Shown here piece by piece: positions 45,006 to 54,193 of a stretch of 64,000 nt of DNA. How positions within the stretch are numbered: position 1 is the first letter of the stretch; every line of letters starts with the position of its first letter. The DNA is from Paucibacter sp. TC2R-5 (GTDB taxonomy: Bacteria > Pseudomonadota > Gammaproteobacteria > Burkholderiales > Burkholderiaceae_C). Both the position numbers and the translations under genes were made by a program. The notes beneath the pieces are model-generated. The model worked only from the letters and a program-made list of their open reading frames with translations, was not told the origin of the DNA and did not search any database. The stretch covers positions 771,716 through 835,715 of the forward strand of contig NZ_JAJIRQ010000001.1 of NCBI RefSeq assembly GCF_025717605.1, written 5' to 3'.

Positions 45006-46928
45006 TCAGCCTTGTTTGCGCTGGGCCCTGACTGCGAAGCGGGCCGGGTCGATCGCATCCAGCAGGCTGGCTTCGAGCGGGCAGGGCTCACCGCTGATTT
45101 GGGCCGCCAGCACCTGCGCGCACAAGGCGGCCCAGCCAATGCCGCGTGAGCCAAAGCCGGTGCAAATACCCAGCCCGGCCTGACGGGGGATGAAACGCAG
45201 CTGCTCGGCCAGCATCGGCTGGCCCTGTGAGTCCAAGTGAGGCAGTCCGCCAACCAAGGGCAAGCGGTCCGGCGTGGCCAGGCGCCAGCCGACTCGCCCG
45301 CCACTGACTTGCAACTTCGCGGCCTCGGCCGCGTCCAGATTTGCTAGCCGCGCGAACTGGGCCTGATTGTGCGCATGGTCTTCGTCCAGCAGCTCGGCCC
45401 GCAGATCACCGTCTTGGTTGGTGGCGCCGCACCAGAGGCCGGCGCTTTGATCGGCGATCGCATAGCCCAGGCCCGCCACGGGCAACAAGGGTCTTGTGGC
45501 CGAAGCCTCGATATGGCTGATCTGCCCTCGCTGCGCCATCAAGGGCAGGCCGGGGGCCAGGTCTTGCAGCAAGGCTTGACCCTGCTGGCCGCCGGCCAGC
45601 ACCAAGAGCGGCGCTTCGCCCAGCAATTGGCCGTCACCCGACCATGCCTGCCAAAGGCCGCCCTGACGCTTCACGCGCGCGACTTTGCAACCGAACTTTT
45701 GCTCCGCGCCGCTGGCCTGTAGCAGGGCAGCGACATAAGCGGCCGGTGGCAGGGCGCCGCCGCCCGGATAGAACCAGGCTGGAGCGCCCAGGCGCAAACC
45801 GCTGCGGGCACTGGCCTCGTCCTGCAGCATTGCCCGCACATAGTTGGGCGGCAGGCCCAAGCGCTCAATCAAAGCTTGCATCTGCGCCAGGTCGCGCGAG
45901 GTTTCTACCCGCAGCAAGCCGCGCTGATGCCAAGGCATGGCGGGCAGGCGCTGCAAGACCCGTTCGGTCTCCAATGCGCAGGCGCGATTGAAGCGCGCAT
46001 GCAGTCCGTCGTCCGGGTTCAAAGTGCCGTGGTAGAGGCCGCCCGGGTTGCCCGAGGCGAGCATGGCCGGCCTGGCCTGGGCGTCCAGCACGGTGCTGCG
46101 GATGCCGCGCTCGGCCAGTGCCCAGGCGCAAGCAGCGCCGCCCAGGCCGGCGCCAATGATCAGCGCTTGGCGGGCTTGCGGGGCGAGGGCCAGGCGCGCA
46201 GCGGGTTTTTGAATGGCATGTCTGGGTGTGAACCTGGCCACACACATGCCGCCCTTGTTGGCAAAGCCACGTTGGCGTTCGACGCTAAAGCCCGCCGTCG
46301 CGAGGCCTTCGCGCAGCTGCGGTGCCACACTCCAAGACGCTGCGCTGGCGCCGGGCGCGGCGAGCCGGGCCAGCCCCTTGAGCAAATGTCTGTCCCACAT
46401 TTCGGGGTTCTGTTTGGGGTTGAATCCGTCCAGGTAAAACGCATCCACCTCGGCCACCAATTCGCGCAGCCAGGCTTGCGCGTCGCCCAGGCAGAGCAGC
46501 AGTTGGACGCGAGCAGCGGCGAACTCTAGCCTGTGCAAATTCGGCGTCAGTGCCGGCCAGGCCTGACACAGCTGCGCCGCCAACTCGGGCAAGGCGCTGT
46601 GCAGATGGGCTTGCTGCAGGTCAGCTAGGCGCAGTGGGTGTTTCTCGATGCTGATGAAGCTCAGCGTTTGGCAGCGCGCGGGGTCTTGGGCCCAGGCATG
46701 CCAGGTGGCCAAAAAGTTGTTGCCCAGGCCGAAGCCGGTTTCCAGAATGACAAAGTTTTGGCGCCCCGCCCAACGCGCCGGTAAGTCATTCGCACCGAGG
46801 AAAACATGCCGTGCCTGCTCTAGCGCGCCGGCGCGGCTGTGATAAACATCGCCGAAGGCCGGTGCCAAGGGCGCGGCCGGGTCGGTGAAGTCAATTTGGG
46901 CGGGAGAGAGGGCTGGCTGGGGCTTCAT
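45006..46928 (-). CDS. mnmC: Bifunctional tRNA 5-methylaminomethyl-2-thiouridine enzyme
   Basis: MnmC completes mnm5(s2)U34 in tRNA: its FAD domain (MnmC1) removes the carboxymethyl group and its SAM domain (MnmC2) methylates the amine. The 640-residue protein has the methyltransferase first (about 1-230; ILETGFGLGNNFLATW and VDAFYLDGFNPKQNPEMW) and the FAD domain second (LIIGAGLGGAACAWALAERG). The ATG at 46928 overlaps the upstream MgtC/DUF4010 gene by 4 bp (ATGA), which decides it over an ATG at 46952. It is the last gene of a four-gene overlapping operon. Confidence 0.95.
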   Translation of the reverse strand: MKPQPALSPAQIDFTDPAAPLAPAFGDVYHSRAGALEQARHVFLGANDLPARWAGRQNFVILETGFGLGNNFLATWHAWAQDPARCQTLSFISIEKHPLRLADLQQAHLHSALPELAAQLCQAWPALTPNLHRLEFAAARVQLLLCLGDAQAWLRELVAEVDAFYLDGFNPKQNPEMWDRHLLKGLARLAAPGASAASWSVAPQLREGLATAGFSVERQRGFANKGGMCVARFTPRHAIQKPAARLALAPQARQALIIGAGLGGAACAWALAERGIRSTVLDAQARPAMLASGNPGGLYHGTLNPDDGLHARFNRACALETERVLQRLPAMPWHQRGLLRVETSRDLAQMQALIERLGLPPNYVRAMLQDEASARSGLRLGAPAWFYPGGGALPPAAYVAALLQASGAEQKFGCKVARVKRQGGLWQAWSGDGQLLGEAPLLVLAGGQQGQALLQDLAPGLPLMAQRGQISHIEASATRPLLPVAGLGYAIADQSAGLWCGATNQDGDLRAELLDEDHAHNQAQFARLANLDAAEAAKLQVSGGRVGWRLATPDRLPLVGGLPHLDSQGQPMLAEQLRFIPRQAGLGICTGFGSRGIGWAALCAQVLAAQISGEPCPLEASLLDAIDPARFAVRAQRKQG

Positions 46929-48223
46929 CTGAGGGTCGGCAGTATGACCCATAGCAAGACCGCAGCCAGTGCCAGTGATGTGGCCAGCCCTGCGCCAATG
47001 ATGAGGGCAAAGCGGCGTCCGCCGGTCAGCCCCGCGGTGATGGTTCTTGTCACGCTATTGCTGGCGATGGCGATCAACACGCCCTGGCACATGAGGCTGG
47101 CGTCTATCTTGTCTGCATGCGCCAGGCCGGCCAGCGATGCGACCGGCGAATGCGCGTCGGCCAAGCCCGCCAGCGCAACGGCAGCCATCAGCCCCGCACT
47201 GCCGAACTGCTTTTCGGCCCAGCTGACCAAGACCGCCACGCCACTGAGCAGCAAGGCGATCAACGCGGCTTCCTTCAAACGCAGCGGTCCACCGGTCTGT
47301 GGGGCTGCAGGCCCGGCAGCAGCCGAGCTGCGACGCGCCTGCCTGGCCAAGAGCAGGCCTAGACCGCCCGACACCAGCATGCCAGCGGCGCCCAGCGGTA
47401 AAAAATGCAGCGCAGCCTGCGGCGCCATCGCCAGCAACATCAGCGAAGCCTGCAGCCAGGTGGCGGCAGTGGACATCACCGCGCCCGAGGCACAGGCCAG
47501 TTGCAGCTGTGGCTGGCTCCTGGCGCGCTGCCCCATGGTGGCGATGGTGGCCGTGCTGGAAACCAGGCCGGACAGCAGACCTGACAGCGCCAAGCCGGTC
47601 TGTGCGCCGAGCAAACGTAGCGCCACATAACCGACGGCCTGCAGACCCAAAAGCAGCAGCAAGAGGCCCATCAAAGAATGCGCCTTCATGCCGGCCAGCC
47701 AAGGCAGGGGCTCGGTCGGCATCAAGGGCAGCACGACCAGACCGAGTGCGGCCAGCAGCAGGCCGTCGTGCAGTTCATCCTCGCGCAAAACCCGGGTGGC
47801 GAAGCGGTGCAAGCCGGTGCGCGCACTCAGCAAGGCGGTCAGGGCGACGGCGGCCGGCGCGCCCAGGAGGGGGGCGTGCACGCACAGCACACCGATCAAA
47901 TAAGTCGCCAACATGGCCATCTCGGTGGTCAAGCCCGGATCTTGTTCGCTGCTGCGAAAGTAGGCCATGGCGGCCAGCACCGTGACCGCCAGTGCACCTA
48001 CAGCGACGAGACCAGGTACGGCTAAGCCATGGGCCAAAGCACCGGCCAGCGCGGCGATGGTGAAGGTGCGCAGCCCCGCCGGCTCAAGGCTGCGCCCGCC
48101 CTTATGACCGCGGCCCTTGTGGCGCTCACGCTCCAGCCCAATCAGCAGGCCGCTGCCCAGTGCGGCCAATAATCCCATCGCAAATGTGCCTTGATCGCCG
48201 AAGGCTTGCTCGATCGCATTCAC
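46925..48223 (-). CDS. MgtC/SapB-DUF4010 membrane protein
   Basis: A 432-residue membrane protein of two parts. The first 140 residues are MgtC/SapB-like (MGLLAALGSGLLIGLERER, PAGLRTFTIAALAGALA). The rest is a DUF4010 region of eight or so hydrophobic segments (LSGLLSGLVSSTATIATMG; SNSVTRTITAGLTGGRRF). The combination is common in proteobacteria and its role is unknown; MgtC itself affects magnesium or phosphate homeostasis. The GTG at 48223 overlaps the preceding gene by 4 bp (GTGA), preferred to an ATG at 48265 that would overlap by 46. The four-gene context is not informative about function. Confidence 0.85.
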   Translation of the reverse strand: MNAIEQAFGDQGTFAMGLLAALGSGLLIGLERERHKGRGHKGGRSLEPAGLRTFTIAALAGALAHGLAVPGLVAVGALAVTVLAAMAYFRSSEQDPGLTTEMAMLATYLIGVLCVHAPLLGAPAAVALTALLSARTGLHRFATRVLREDELHDGLLLAALGLVVLPLMPTEPLPWLAGMKAHSLMGLLLLLLGLQAVGYVALRLLGAQTGLALSGLLSGLVSSTATIATMGQRARSQPQLQLACASGAVMSTAATWLQASLMLLAMAPQAALHFLPLGAAGMLVSGGLGLLLARQARRSSAAAGPAAPQTGGPLRLKEAALIALLLSGVAVLVSWAEKQFGSAGLMAAVALAGLADAHSPVASLAGLAHADKIDASLMCQGVLIAIASNSVTRTITAGLTGGRRFALIIGAGLATSLALAAVLLWVILPTLR

Positions 48224-49602
48224 AACTCGACGGTCTCTCCATGTTGCGGCACTCTCACTGGCCATGCCAATTCATCCTGGATGCGGCTGCGCAGCGCGTC
48301 GCTGGCGGCCGCCTCGCCGTGGACGACGAAGACTTGGGATGGGGGCTTTTTGAAGCCGCGCAGCCAAGCCATCAAGCCGTCCGCATCGGCGTGGCCCGAG
48401 AAGCCCTCCAGGTGGCTGACCTCGGCGTTGACGGCGATGTATTTGCCGTGCAACTTGATCTCGCGCGCTCCGTCCACCATCTTGGCGCCACGGGTGCCGC
48501 CCACCTGAAAGCCAGGGAATGCGATGTGGTGGCGGGCCTGTGGGGCCAGGGTTTCGATGTAGTTCAACACGCGCCCGCCGGTGGCCATGCCGCTGGCCGA
48601 GATGACGATAGACGGCTGCGCGCGGGGCGAGGCGAGCTGGCCTGCCAACTTCAAGGAATCGGCGCCCTTGGTGATGAGCTTGACCCCGTCGCACAGGCCT
48701 GCCGCGTCGGACGCGCCGATGCGCAGCAGCTTTTTGTGCTTGATCGTCAGCTCGGTGGCCTGCAGCGCCATGGGGCTGTCGAGATAGATCGCTACGTTCT
48801 GGTCCAACTCTCCTGTTTCGCGCAAGCGCTGCAAGACCAGCAGCAAGGCCTGCGCGCGACCCACGGCGAAGCTGGGCAGCAGCACCGTGCCGCCGCGTTT
48901 GAAGGTGTTGCGCAGAATCTGCGCCAAACGGGCCTGCACGTCCTCGGGCGGATGCGAGCGATTGCCATAGGTCGACTCGATCAAGAGATAGTCAGCCTCC
49001 TCGACCCGTTGCGGCCCGGGCATCAAAAGATCGTTGTTGCGGCCGACATCGCCTGAGTACACCAAGGTCTTGCCTTGCGACCTAACGCTGATAGCGCAGG
49101 CACCCAAAAGGTGACCGACCGGTGTGAAGCGGACTTCAGCCTGGCTTTGCCCATGACCCAGCTTGATCCGGCCATCACGCGGCAGGCCGACAAAATGCGT
49201 CAAGGCCTTCTTGGTGTCGTTGACGGTGTAAAGCGGCAAAGCCTTGGCGTGTTTGCTGCTGCCCTGGCGGTTGGCTCGGCGGGCGTCTTCTTCTTGCAGA
49301 TGGGCACTGTCCAGCAACAAGACCTCGCAGAGATCTCGGGTGGCTTGGCTTGAGAAGACCTGCCCGTTGAAACCTTGGCTGCGCAGCGCCGGGATATAGC
49401 CGCTGTGATCCAGATGGGCGTGTGAGAGCAGCACGGCATCAATGCTGGCTGCCGCAGCGCCAAGCCCGGCCCAGTTGCGCTCGCGCAGTTGTTTGAAGCC
49501 CTGGAACAGGCCGCAATCCAGCAGCAAGCGCTGGCCGCCCAGATCAAGCAGATGGCGGGAGCCGGTCACACAATCGGCGGCGCCGAGGAAGCTGAGTTTC
49601 AT
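48220..49602 (-). CDS. Beta-CASP metallo-beta-lactamase fold hydrolase (RNase-like)
   Basis: A 460-residue MBL-fold protein with a beta-CASP insert, a plan used by nucleic-acid processing enzymes such as CPSF73-like RNases. The metal motif HAHLDH is at residues 61-66 (SHAHLDHSGYIPAL). Further motifs are VYSGDVGRNNDLLMPGP, IESTYGNRSH, the beta-CASP ISASGMATGGRVLNYIE, and the C-terminal SGHADADGLMAWL with the conserved His. RNA is therefore the likely substrate. It overlaps the genes on both sides by 4 bp, in an operon that ends with the tRNA-modifying mnmC. Confidence 0.9.
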   Translation of the reverse strand: MKLSFLGAADCVTGSRHLLDLGGQRLLLDCGLFQGFKQLRERNWAGLGAAAASIDAVLLSHAHLDHSGYIPALRSQGFNGQVFSSQATRDLCEVLLLDSAHLQEEDARRANRQGSSKHAKALPLYTVNDTKKALTHFVGLPRDGRIKLGHGQSQAEVRFTPVGHLLGACAISVRSQGKTLVYSGDVGRNNDLLMPGPQRVEEADYLLIESTYGNRSHPPEDVQARLAQILRNTFKRGGTVLLPSFAVGRAQALLLVLQRLRETGELDQNVAIYLDSPMALQATELTIKHKKLLRIGASDAAGLCDGVKLITKGADSLKLAGQLASPRAQPSIVISASGMATGGRVLNYIETLAPQARHHIAFPGFQVGGTRGAKMVDGAREIKLHGKYIAVNAEVSHLEGFSGHADADGLMAWLRGFKKPPSQVFVVHGEAAASDALRSRIQDELAWPVRVPQHGETVEL

Positions 49603-50285
49603 TGCGCGCCCAAGGTTTGAAGTTGACCCGATTCAAGCAGTTGCAGCGCTGGGCCGTCTTGACCTAGGGCAAGGATCATCGCTCGGGCGAGCACCTCGGC
49701 CTGAATCGGCCGCCATTTGGCGGGAATCAGGGCTAGGAACGGCTTGCTCAGGCGCAAGGCCCAGGCCTCGGCGCTGCGCTTGGCTTGGCCCAGTCGCTCC
49801 CGCTCGCCGGCCAGCAGCGAGGGCCGAGCGATCACCAAGCGCTCGAACTTCAGCGCGATCAGGGCTTGCTCCATTTCGCCTTTGACGCGGTTGTAGAACA
49901 CACGGGAAGCCGGGTCCGCACCGAGAGCCGATACCAGCGCGCAGCGCCTTGCCCCCGCCGCCCGCGCCGCACGGGCTACGTTGACGACCGCGTCAAAGTC
50001 GACCGCCCGGAAGGCGGCTTGCGAGCCGGCCACGGCCAGCGTGGTGCCCAAGCAGATGTAGACGGCGTCGGGCTCACCTAAGTTTGCCAAGCTTGCGGCT
50101 GCCAGATCGGGCTTAGTGAAATCAAGCAGGTGCTGGTGCAGTCTGGGGCTATGGGGTAAATCCTTGGCCGAGCGGCGCAACAAAGCATGAATCTGATTGG
50201 CCTCAAGCAGCAGTTGCGCCAACAAGGCTCGGCCCACCAAGCCGGTAGCGCCGGCCAGCCATACTTGTTGTTTGATGTGACTCAT
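49599..50285 (-). CDS. NAD(P)-binding Rossmann-fold protein (HTATIP2-like)
   Basis: A 228-residue atypical short-chain dehydrogenase-like protein. The dinucleotide motif is VWLAGATGLVGRALLAQLL near the N-terminus, followed by AVYICLGTTLAVAGSQAAFR and a VSALGADPASRVFYNRVKGE region with the conserved Tyr/Lys pattern. Such proteins act as reductases or assembly factors; the substrate is not evident. The ATG at 50285 was chosen at the start of the fold; the frame is open further upstream but without family similarity. It is the first gene of a four-gene operon and overlaps the next gene by 4 bp. Confidence 0.85.
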   Translation of the reverse strand: MSHIKQQVWLAGATGLVGRALLAQLLLEANQIHALLRRSAKDLPHSPRLHQHLLDFTKPDLAAASLANLGEPDAVYICLGTTLAVAGSQAAFRAVDFDAVVNVARAARAAGARRCALVSALGADPASRVFYNRVKGEMEQALIALKFERLVIARPSLLAGERERLGQAKRSAEAWALRLSKPFLALIPAKWRPIQAEVLARAMILALGQDGPALQLLESGQLQTLGAQ

Positions 50286-50504
50286 GTGTAGCTTCGGCTC
50301 ATTGATGCTTGAACGCTCCTGACAGCAGCTCGGAACCGGCTGGCGCACAAGACGCAGCGTTTGATTCCTCGCAGGAGACAGTCAAGCTGGCATTGTGGGG
50401 TGTGAGTGACGCAACTGCCGCTGATTCGAAGTCTGTTTGGTCCTGAACGTCGCAATAACGCAAAGACTCAGGGTTATGCCGCTTGAAGGAGGTGCCGAGA
50501 AGGA

Positions 50505-50539
50505 AAAAAAGCCCGGCTGGTTCCAGCTGGGCTTTTTGT
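50505..50539 (-). terminator. Rho-independent terminator of rhlE
   Basis: AGCCCGGCTGG and CCAGCTGGGCT (one G-T wobble) form an 11-bp stem around a TT loop, and on the minus strand a run of seven T follows. It lies 36 bases past the rhlE stop. The remaining part of the gap, 50286-50504, holds the promoter region of the next operon and no gene that I can support. Confidence 0.88.
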
Positions 50540-50574
50540 TCTGCTAGCTGCCGGCGCAGCAAAGGCGCTTCTTC

Positions 50575-52047
50575 TTAGCGCTTGGGCTGAGTCGAGCGGC
50601 CACTGAAGTTGCCGCCGCGGCCGCCGCCGCCACCACCAGCAGGCCGGCCACCGCCACCCGTAGCACTTGGGCGTCCGCCGCCTGCGCCACCGCCAGCCGC
50701 ACGCTGGCCCTGTGGTGCGGCTTGACGCGGCGCACCGCCGTCACGCGAACCATGCGGCGCATGCCCGCCAGCACCACGCGGAGCCGATGGACGACCGCCG
50801 CCACCGCCACCTGGGCGGCCACCACGGCCACCACCACCGGAGCGGCTACCGTTGTTGTTCAGAATCATCCGGCCCAGCACGATGGGCTCGGGCTTCTCGC
50901 TCGGGTCTGGCGCAAAACCGGGCACGATTTCCTTGGGGATCTCGCGCTTGATCAGCTTCTCGATCTCGCGCAGGAAGCCGTTTTCGTCCACGCAAACCAG
51001 CGAGACCGCTTCGCCCAAAGCGCCGGCGCGGCCGGTGCGGCCGATGCGGTGCACATAGTCTTCCGACACATTGGGCAACTCGAAGTTGACGACGTGGGGC
51101 AGTTGATCAATATCGATACCGCGCGCGGCGATGTCGGTCGCCACCAGCACTTGCAGGTCACCGGTCTTGAACTCGGCCAGCGCCTTGGTGCGCGCACCCT
51201 GGCTCTTGTTGCCGTGGATGGCCATGGCGCTGATGCCTTGGTCATTCAGATAGTCGGTCAGGCGGTTGGCGCCATGCTTCATGCGGGTGAAGACCAGCAC
51301 TTGGTGCCAATTGCCGGTCTTGATCAGGTGGGCGAGCAATTCCTTCTTGCGCTCGCGGCCAACCGGGTGAACCTTTTGCGCAATCGACTCATTGGTCTGG
51401 TTGCGGCGTGCCACTTCGATCAGCGCGGGGGCATTCAGCAGGCGGTCGGCCAGGTTCTTGATGTCATCGCTGAAGGTCGCGGAGAACAGCAAGCTTTGCT
51501 TCTTGGCCGGCAGCAAGGCCAGCACCTTCTTGATGTCGTGCACAAAGCCCATGTCCAACATGCGGTCGGCTTCGTCCAGGACGAGGATTTGCACCTGGCT
51601 CAGGTCCAGGGTGCCTTGCTGCGCGTGGTCGAGCAGGCGGCCGGGCGTGGCGACCAGGATGTCAACGCCGTCACGCAGACGGTTGATCTGCGGCTGCATG
51701 CCGACCCCGCCGAACATCACCATGCTCTTCAGGGGCAAGTATTTGCCATAGGTCTTGACGCTTTCCTCGACCTGGGCCGCCAACTCGCGGGTTGGTGTCA
51801 AGACGAGCGCACGGATCGCCGGCTTGCCGCGCTTGTTGGTGACGGGCTCGCCGGTGCTCAAACGGTGCAACAAGGGCAGGGTGAAGCCGGCTGTTTTGCC
51901 GGTGCCGGTCTGGGCGCCTGCGAGCAGGTCGCCGCCCTGCATGACGGCCGGAATGGCCTGGGCTTGGATGGGAGTAGGGGTGGTATAGCCGGCGTCGGCG
52001 ATGGCCTTCAGCAAAGGCAGGGCAAGGCCCAGAGATTCAAAGCTCAT
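50575..52047 (-). CDS. rhlE: DEAD-box ATP-dependent RNA helicase, RhlE type
   Basis: A 490-residue DEAD-box helicase. Motifs in order: Q-motif region ([14 protein letters not shown]), motif [25 protein letters not shown] (DEAD), SAT, ARGIDI and HRIGRTGR. The last 90 residues are Gly/Arg/Pro-rich with GGGGRGG-type repeats and end STQPKR, the kind of basic tail that binds RNA. RhlE proteins act in ribosome assembly and RNA decay, often in the cold. The leader holds a terminator-like hairpin at 52145-52185. Divergent from ettA, another translation factor. Confidence 0.94.
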   Translation of the reverse strand: MSFESLGLALPLLKAIADAGYTTPTPIQAQAIPAVMQGGDLLAGAQTGTGKTAGFTLPLLHRLSTGEPVTNKRGKPAIRALVLTPTRELAAQVEESVKTYGKYLPLKSMVMFGGVGMQPQINRLRDGVDILVATPGRLLDHAQQGTLDLSQVQILVLDEADRMLDMGFVHDIKKVLALLPAKKQSLLFSATFSDDIKNLADRLLNAPALIEVARRNQTNESIAQKVHPVGRERKKELLAHLIKTGNWHQVLVFTRMKHGANRLTDYLNDQGISAMAIHGNKSQGARTKALAEFKTGDLQVLVATDIAARGIDIDQLPHVVNFELPNVSEDYVHRIGRTGRAGALGEAVSLVCVDENGFLREIEKLIKREIPKEIVPGFAPDPSEKPEPIVLGRMILNNNGSRSGGGGRGGRPGGGGGGRPSAPRGAGGHAPHGSRDGGAPRQAAPQGQRAAGGGAGGGRPSATGGGGRPAGGGGGGRGGNFSGRSTQPKR

Positions 52048-52144
52048 TGATTTTTTGGTGAGCGCGCATCAAAGGTTGCTGGGCCGCGCTGCAGGGTATG
52101 CAACGCCAGTCTTCGAGCCTGCGATAGGAGGCGCACAAGATGAC

Positions 52145-52185
52145 AAAAAAAGAAAACGCCGCGGAAGACTGGTAGCCGCGGCGTT
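52145..52185 (-). promoter_or_regulatory. Terminator-like hairpin in the rhlE leader
   Basis: Read on the minus strand, AACGCCGCGG and CCGCGGCGTT (52176-52185 and 52155-52164) form a perfect 10-bp stem with an 11-base loop, followed by TTTTCTTTTTTT. It lies about 100 bases before the rhlE start codon and no other gene is upstream on that strand. A TATACT (52193-52198) just before it could be the -10 element; its -35 is poor. The loop contains CCAGTCTTC, whose complement GAAGACTGG occurs downstream in the leader at 52106-52114. Confidence 0.65.
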
Positions 52186-52381
52186 GGGCTGCAGTATAGC
52201 TGGCCCTCAGGGAAACCCCGTATCAAAGCGGCTTTTGCTGTCGCAGTGTGTGAACTTGTGACGCTCGCTCTGAAGGCCGTGGACCCGAAGCTGCGACAAT
52301 CGAGTGCTTCGCGTGCGCCATCGGCTTTTCGGCGCGCCGCACGAGCAATTCAACAAAACTCCAGGACAGGAACTCCCCGCT

Positions 52382-54046
52382 ATGGCGCAATACGTCTTTT
52401 CCATGAACCGCGTCAACAAGACGGTTCCCCCAAAACGCCACATCCTCAAGGACATCTCGCTCTCATTCTTCCCTGGCGCCAAGATCGGCGTGCTGGGTGT
52501 GAACGGCTCGGGCAAGTCGACCATCCTGAAGATCATGGCTGGGGTGGATAAAGAGTACGAAGGCGAAGCGATTGCGATGCCAGGCATCAAGATCGGCTAT
52601 CTGGAGCAGGAGCCGCGCCTGAACGAAACGCAGACCGTGCGTGAAGCGGTCGAAGAGGGCATCGGCGGCGTTCTGGCCGCCAAGAAGCGCCTCGACGAGG
52701 TCTATGCGGCCTATGCCGACGAAGACGCCGACTTTGACGCGCTGGCCGCCGAGCAGGGCGAGTTGGAGTCCATCATTGCTGCAGCCGGTTCGGAAAACAC
52801 CGATCTGCAGCTGGAGTTGGCCGCCGATGCGCTGAATCTGCCGCCCTGGGACGCCCAGATCGGCGTGCTGTCTGGTGGCGAGAAGCGCCGTGTGGCTCTC
52901 TGCCGCTTGCTGCTGAGCAAGCCCGACATGCTCTTGCTCGACGAGCCGACCAACCACTTGGACGCCGAATCGGTCGAGTGGCTGGAGCAGTTCCTGCAGC
53001 GCTTCCCCGGCACCGTGGTCGCGATTACCCACGATCGCTACTTCCTGGACAACGCCGCCGAGTGGATCTTGGAGCTGGACCGTGGCCACGGCATTCCGTG
53101 GAAGGGCAACTATTCCGATTGGCTGGACCAGAAGGAAAAGCGCCTGGAAGGCGAGCAGAAGTCCGAAGACGCCCGCATGAAGGCGATGAAGGAAGAACTG
53201 AAATGGGTGCGCTCCAATGCCAAGGGCCGCCAGGCCAAGAGCAAGGCGCGTCTGGCTCGCTTCGAGGAATTGAGTGACGTCGAGTACCAACAGCGCAATG
53301 TGACGAACGAAATCTTCATCCCGGTGGCCGAGCGCCTGGGTAATGAAGTGATCGAGTTCGAGAACGTGAGCAAGAGCTTCGGCGACCGCGTCTTGATCGA
53401 CAACCTGAGCTTCAAGGTGCCGGCCGGCGCGATTGTCGGCATCATCGGCCCGAACGGTGCCGGTAAATCGACGCTGTTCCGTATGTTGCAAGGCACCGAG
53501 ACGCCGGACAGCGGCACGGTCAAGATCGGCAAGACGGCCAAGATGGCTTTCGTCGACCAGAGTCGCCAAAGCCTGGACGCCGACAAGACCGTCTGGCAAG
53601 ACGTCTCGGGCGGCCTGGATAACATCACGGTCGGCAAGTTCGTGATGCCTAGCCGCGCCTATCTGGGTCGCTTCAACTTCAAGGGTAATGACCAGCAAAA
53701 GCTGGTCGGCAGCCTGTCCGGTGGTGAGCGTGGCCGCTTGCATTTGGCCAAGACACTGGCTCAGGGCGGCAACGTCTTGATGCTTGACGAACCGTCGAAT
53801 GACTTGGACGTCGAAACCCTGCGTGCGCTGGAAGAAGCGCTGCTGGAGTTTGCCGGTAGCGCCATGGTGATCTCGCATGATCGCTGGTTCCTGGACCGCA
53901 TCTGTACTCACATCCTGGCTTGCGAAGGCAACTCGCAGTGGTTCTTCTTTGACGGCAACTTCCACGAGTACGAAGCCGACAAGAAGAAGCGTTTGGGCGA
54001 AGAGGGCGCACGGCCCAAGCGCATGCGTTTCAAGCCGATCAAGTAA
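52382..54046 (+). CDS. ettA: Energy-dependent translational throttle protein EttA
   Basis: EttA is an ABC-F protein that binds the ribosomal E site and gates the first peptide bond according to the ATP/ADP ratio. The 554-residue protein (E. coli 555) has two nucleotide-binding domains: Walker A GVNGSGKST and GPNGAGKST, signatures LSGGEKRRVALCRLL and LSGGERGRLHLAKTL, and Walker B LLLDEPTNHLD and LMLDEPSNDLD. Between them lies the charged P-site tRNA interaction motif linker (EKRLEGEQKSEDARMKAMKE). The ATG at 52382 gives MAQYVFSMNRV, the family start. A terminator follows. Confidence 0.97.
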   Translation: MAQYVFSMNRVNKTVPPKRHILKDISLSFFPGAKIGVLGVNGSGKSTILKIMAGVDKEYEGEAIAMPGIKIGYLEQEPRLNETQTVREAVEEGIGGVLAAKKRLDEVYAAYADEDADFDALAAEQGELESIIAAAGSENTDLQLELAADALNLPPWDAQIGVLSGGEKRRVALCRLLLSKPDMLLLDEPTNHLDAESVEWLEQFLQRFPGTVVAITHDRYFLDNAAEWILELDRGHGIPWKGNYSDWLDQKEKRLEGEQKSEDARMKAMKEELKWVRSNAKGRQAKSKARLARFEELSDVEYQQRNVTNEIFIPVAERLGNEVIEFENVSKSFGDRVLIDNLSFKVPAGAIVGIIGPNGAGKSTLFRMLQGTETPDSGTVKIGKTAKMAFVDQSRQSLDADKTVWQDVSGGLDNITVGKFVMPSRAYLGRFNFKGNDQQKLVGSLSGGERGRLHLAKTLAQGGNVLMLDEPSNDLDVETLRALEEALLEFAGSAMVISHDRWFLDRICTHILACEGNSQWFFFDGNFHEYEADKKKRLGEEGARPKRMRFKPIK

Positions 54047-54074
54047 TCAGCTGGCGCGCCAGTCGAGCATTGAG

Positions 54075-54098
54075 AAGGGGCCATTGGCCCCTTTTTTT
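54075..54098 (+). terminator. Rho-independent terminator of ettA
   Basis: AAGGGGCC (54075-54082), loop ATT, GGCCCCTT, then seven T in all. Confidence 0.92.
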
Positions 54099-54193
54099 AT
54101 GCGCTTCACAGATCTTTACCGCCTAGGCATGGATCGCTTACGTCGCTGACAGAAGATCACTTCATCGCTTCTCAACCCCTCGGGAGTATTGAA

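Noticed and set aside
50299-50562. Possible 87-residue gene downstream of rhlE
   Set aside because: It runs through the rhlE terminator hairpin and has no family resemblance or ribosome-binding site.
50722-52050. Open frame of 442 codons opposite rhlE
   Set aside because: Antisense of a helicase with all DEAD-box motifs; composition is artefactual.
52463-53965. Open frame of 500 codons opposite ettA
   Set aside because: Antisense of a conserved ABC-F gene and no motif of its own.
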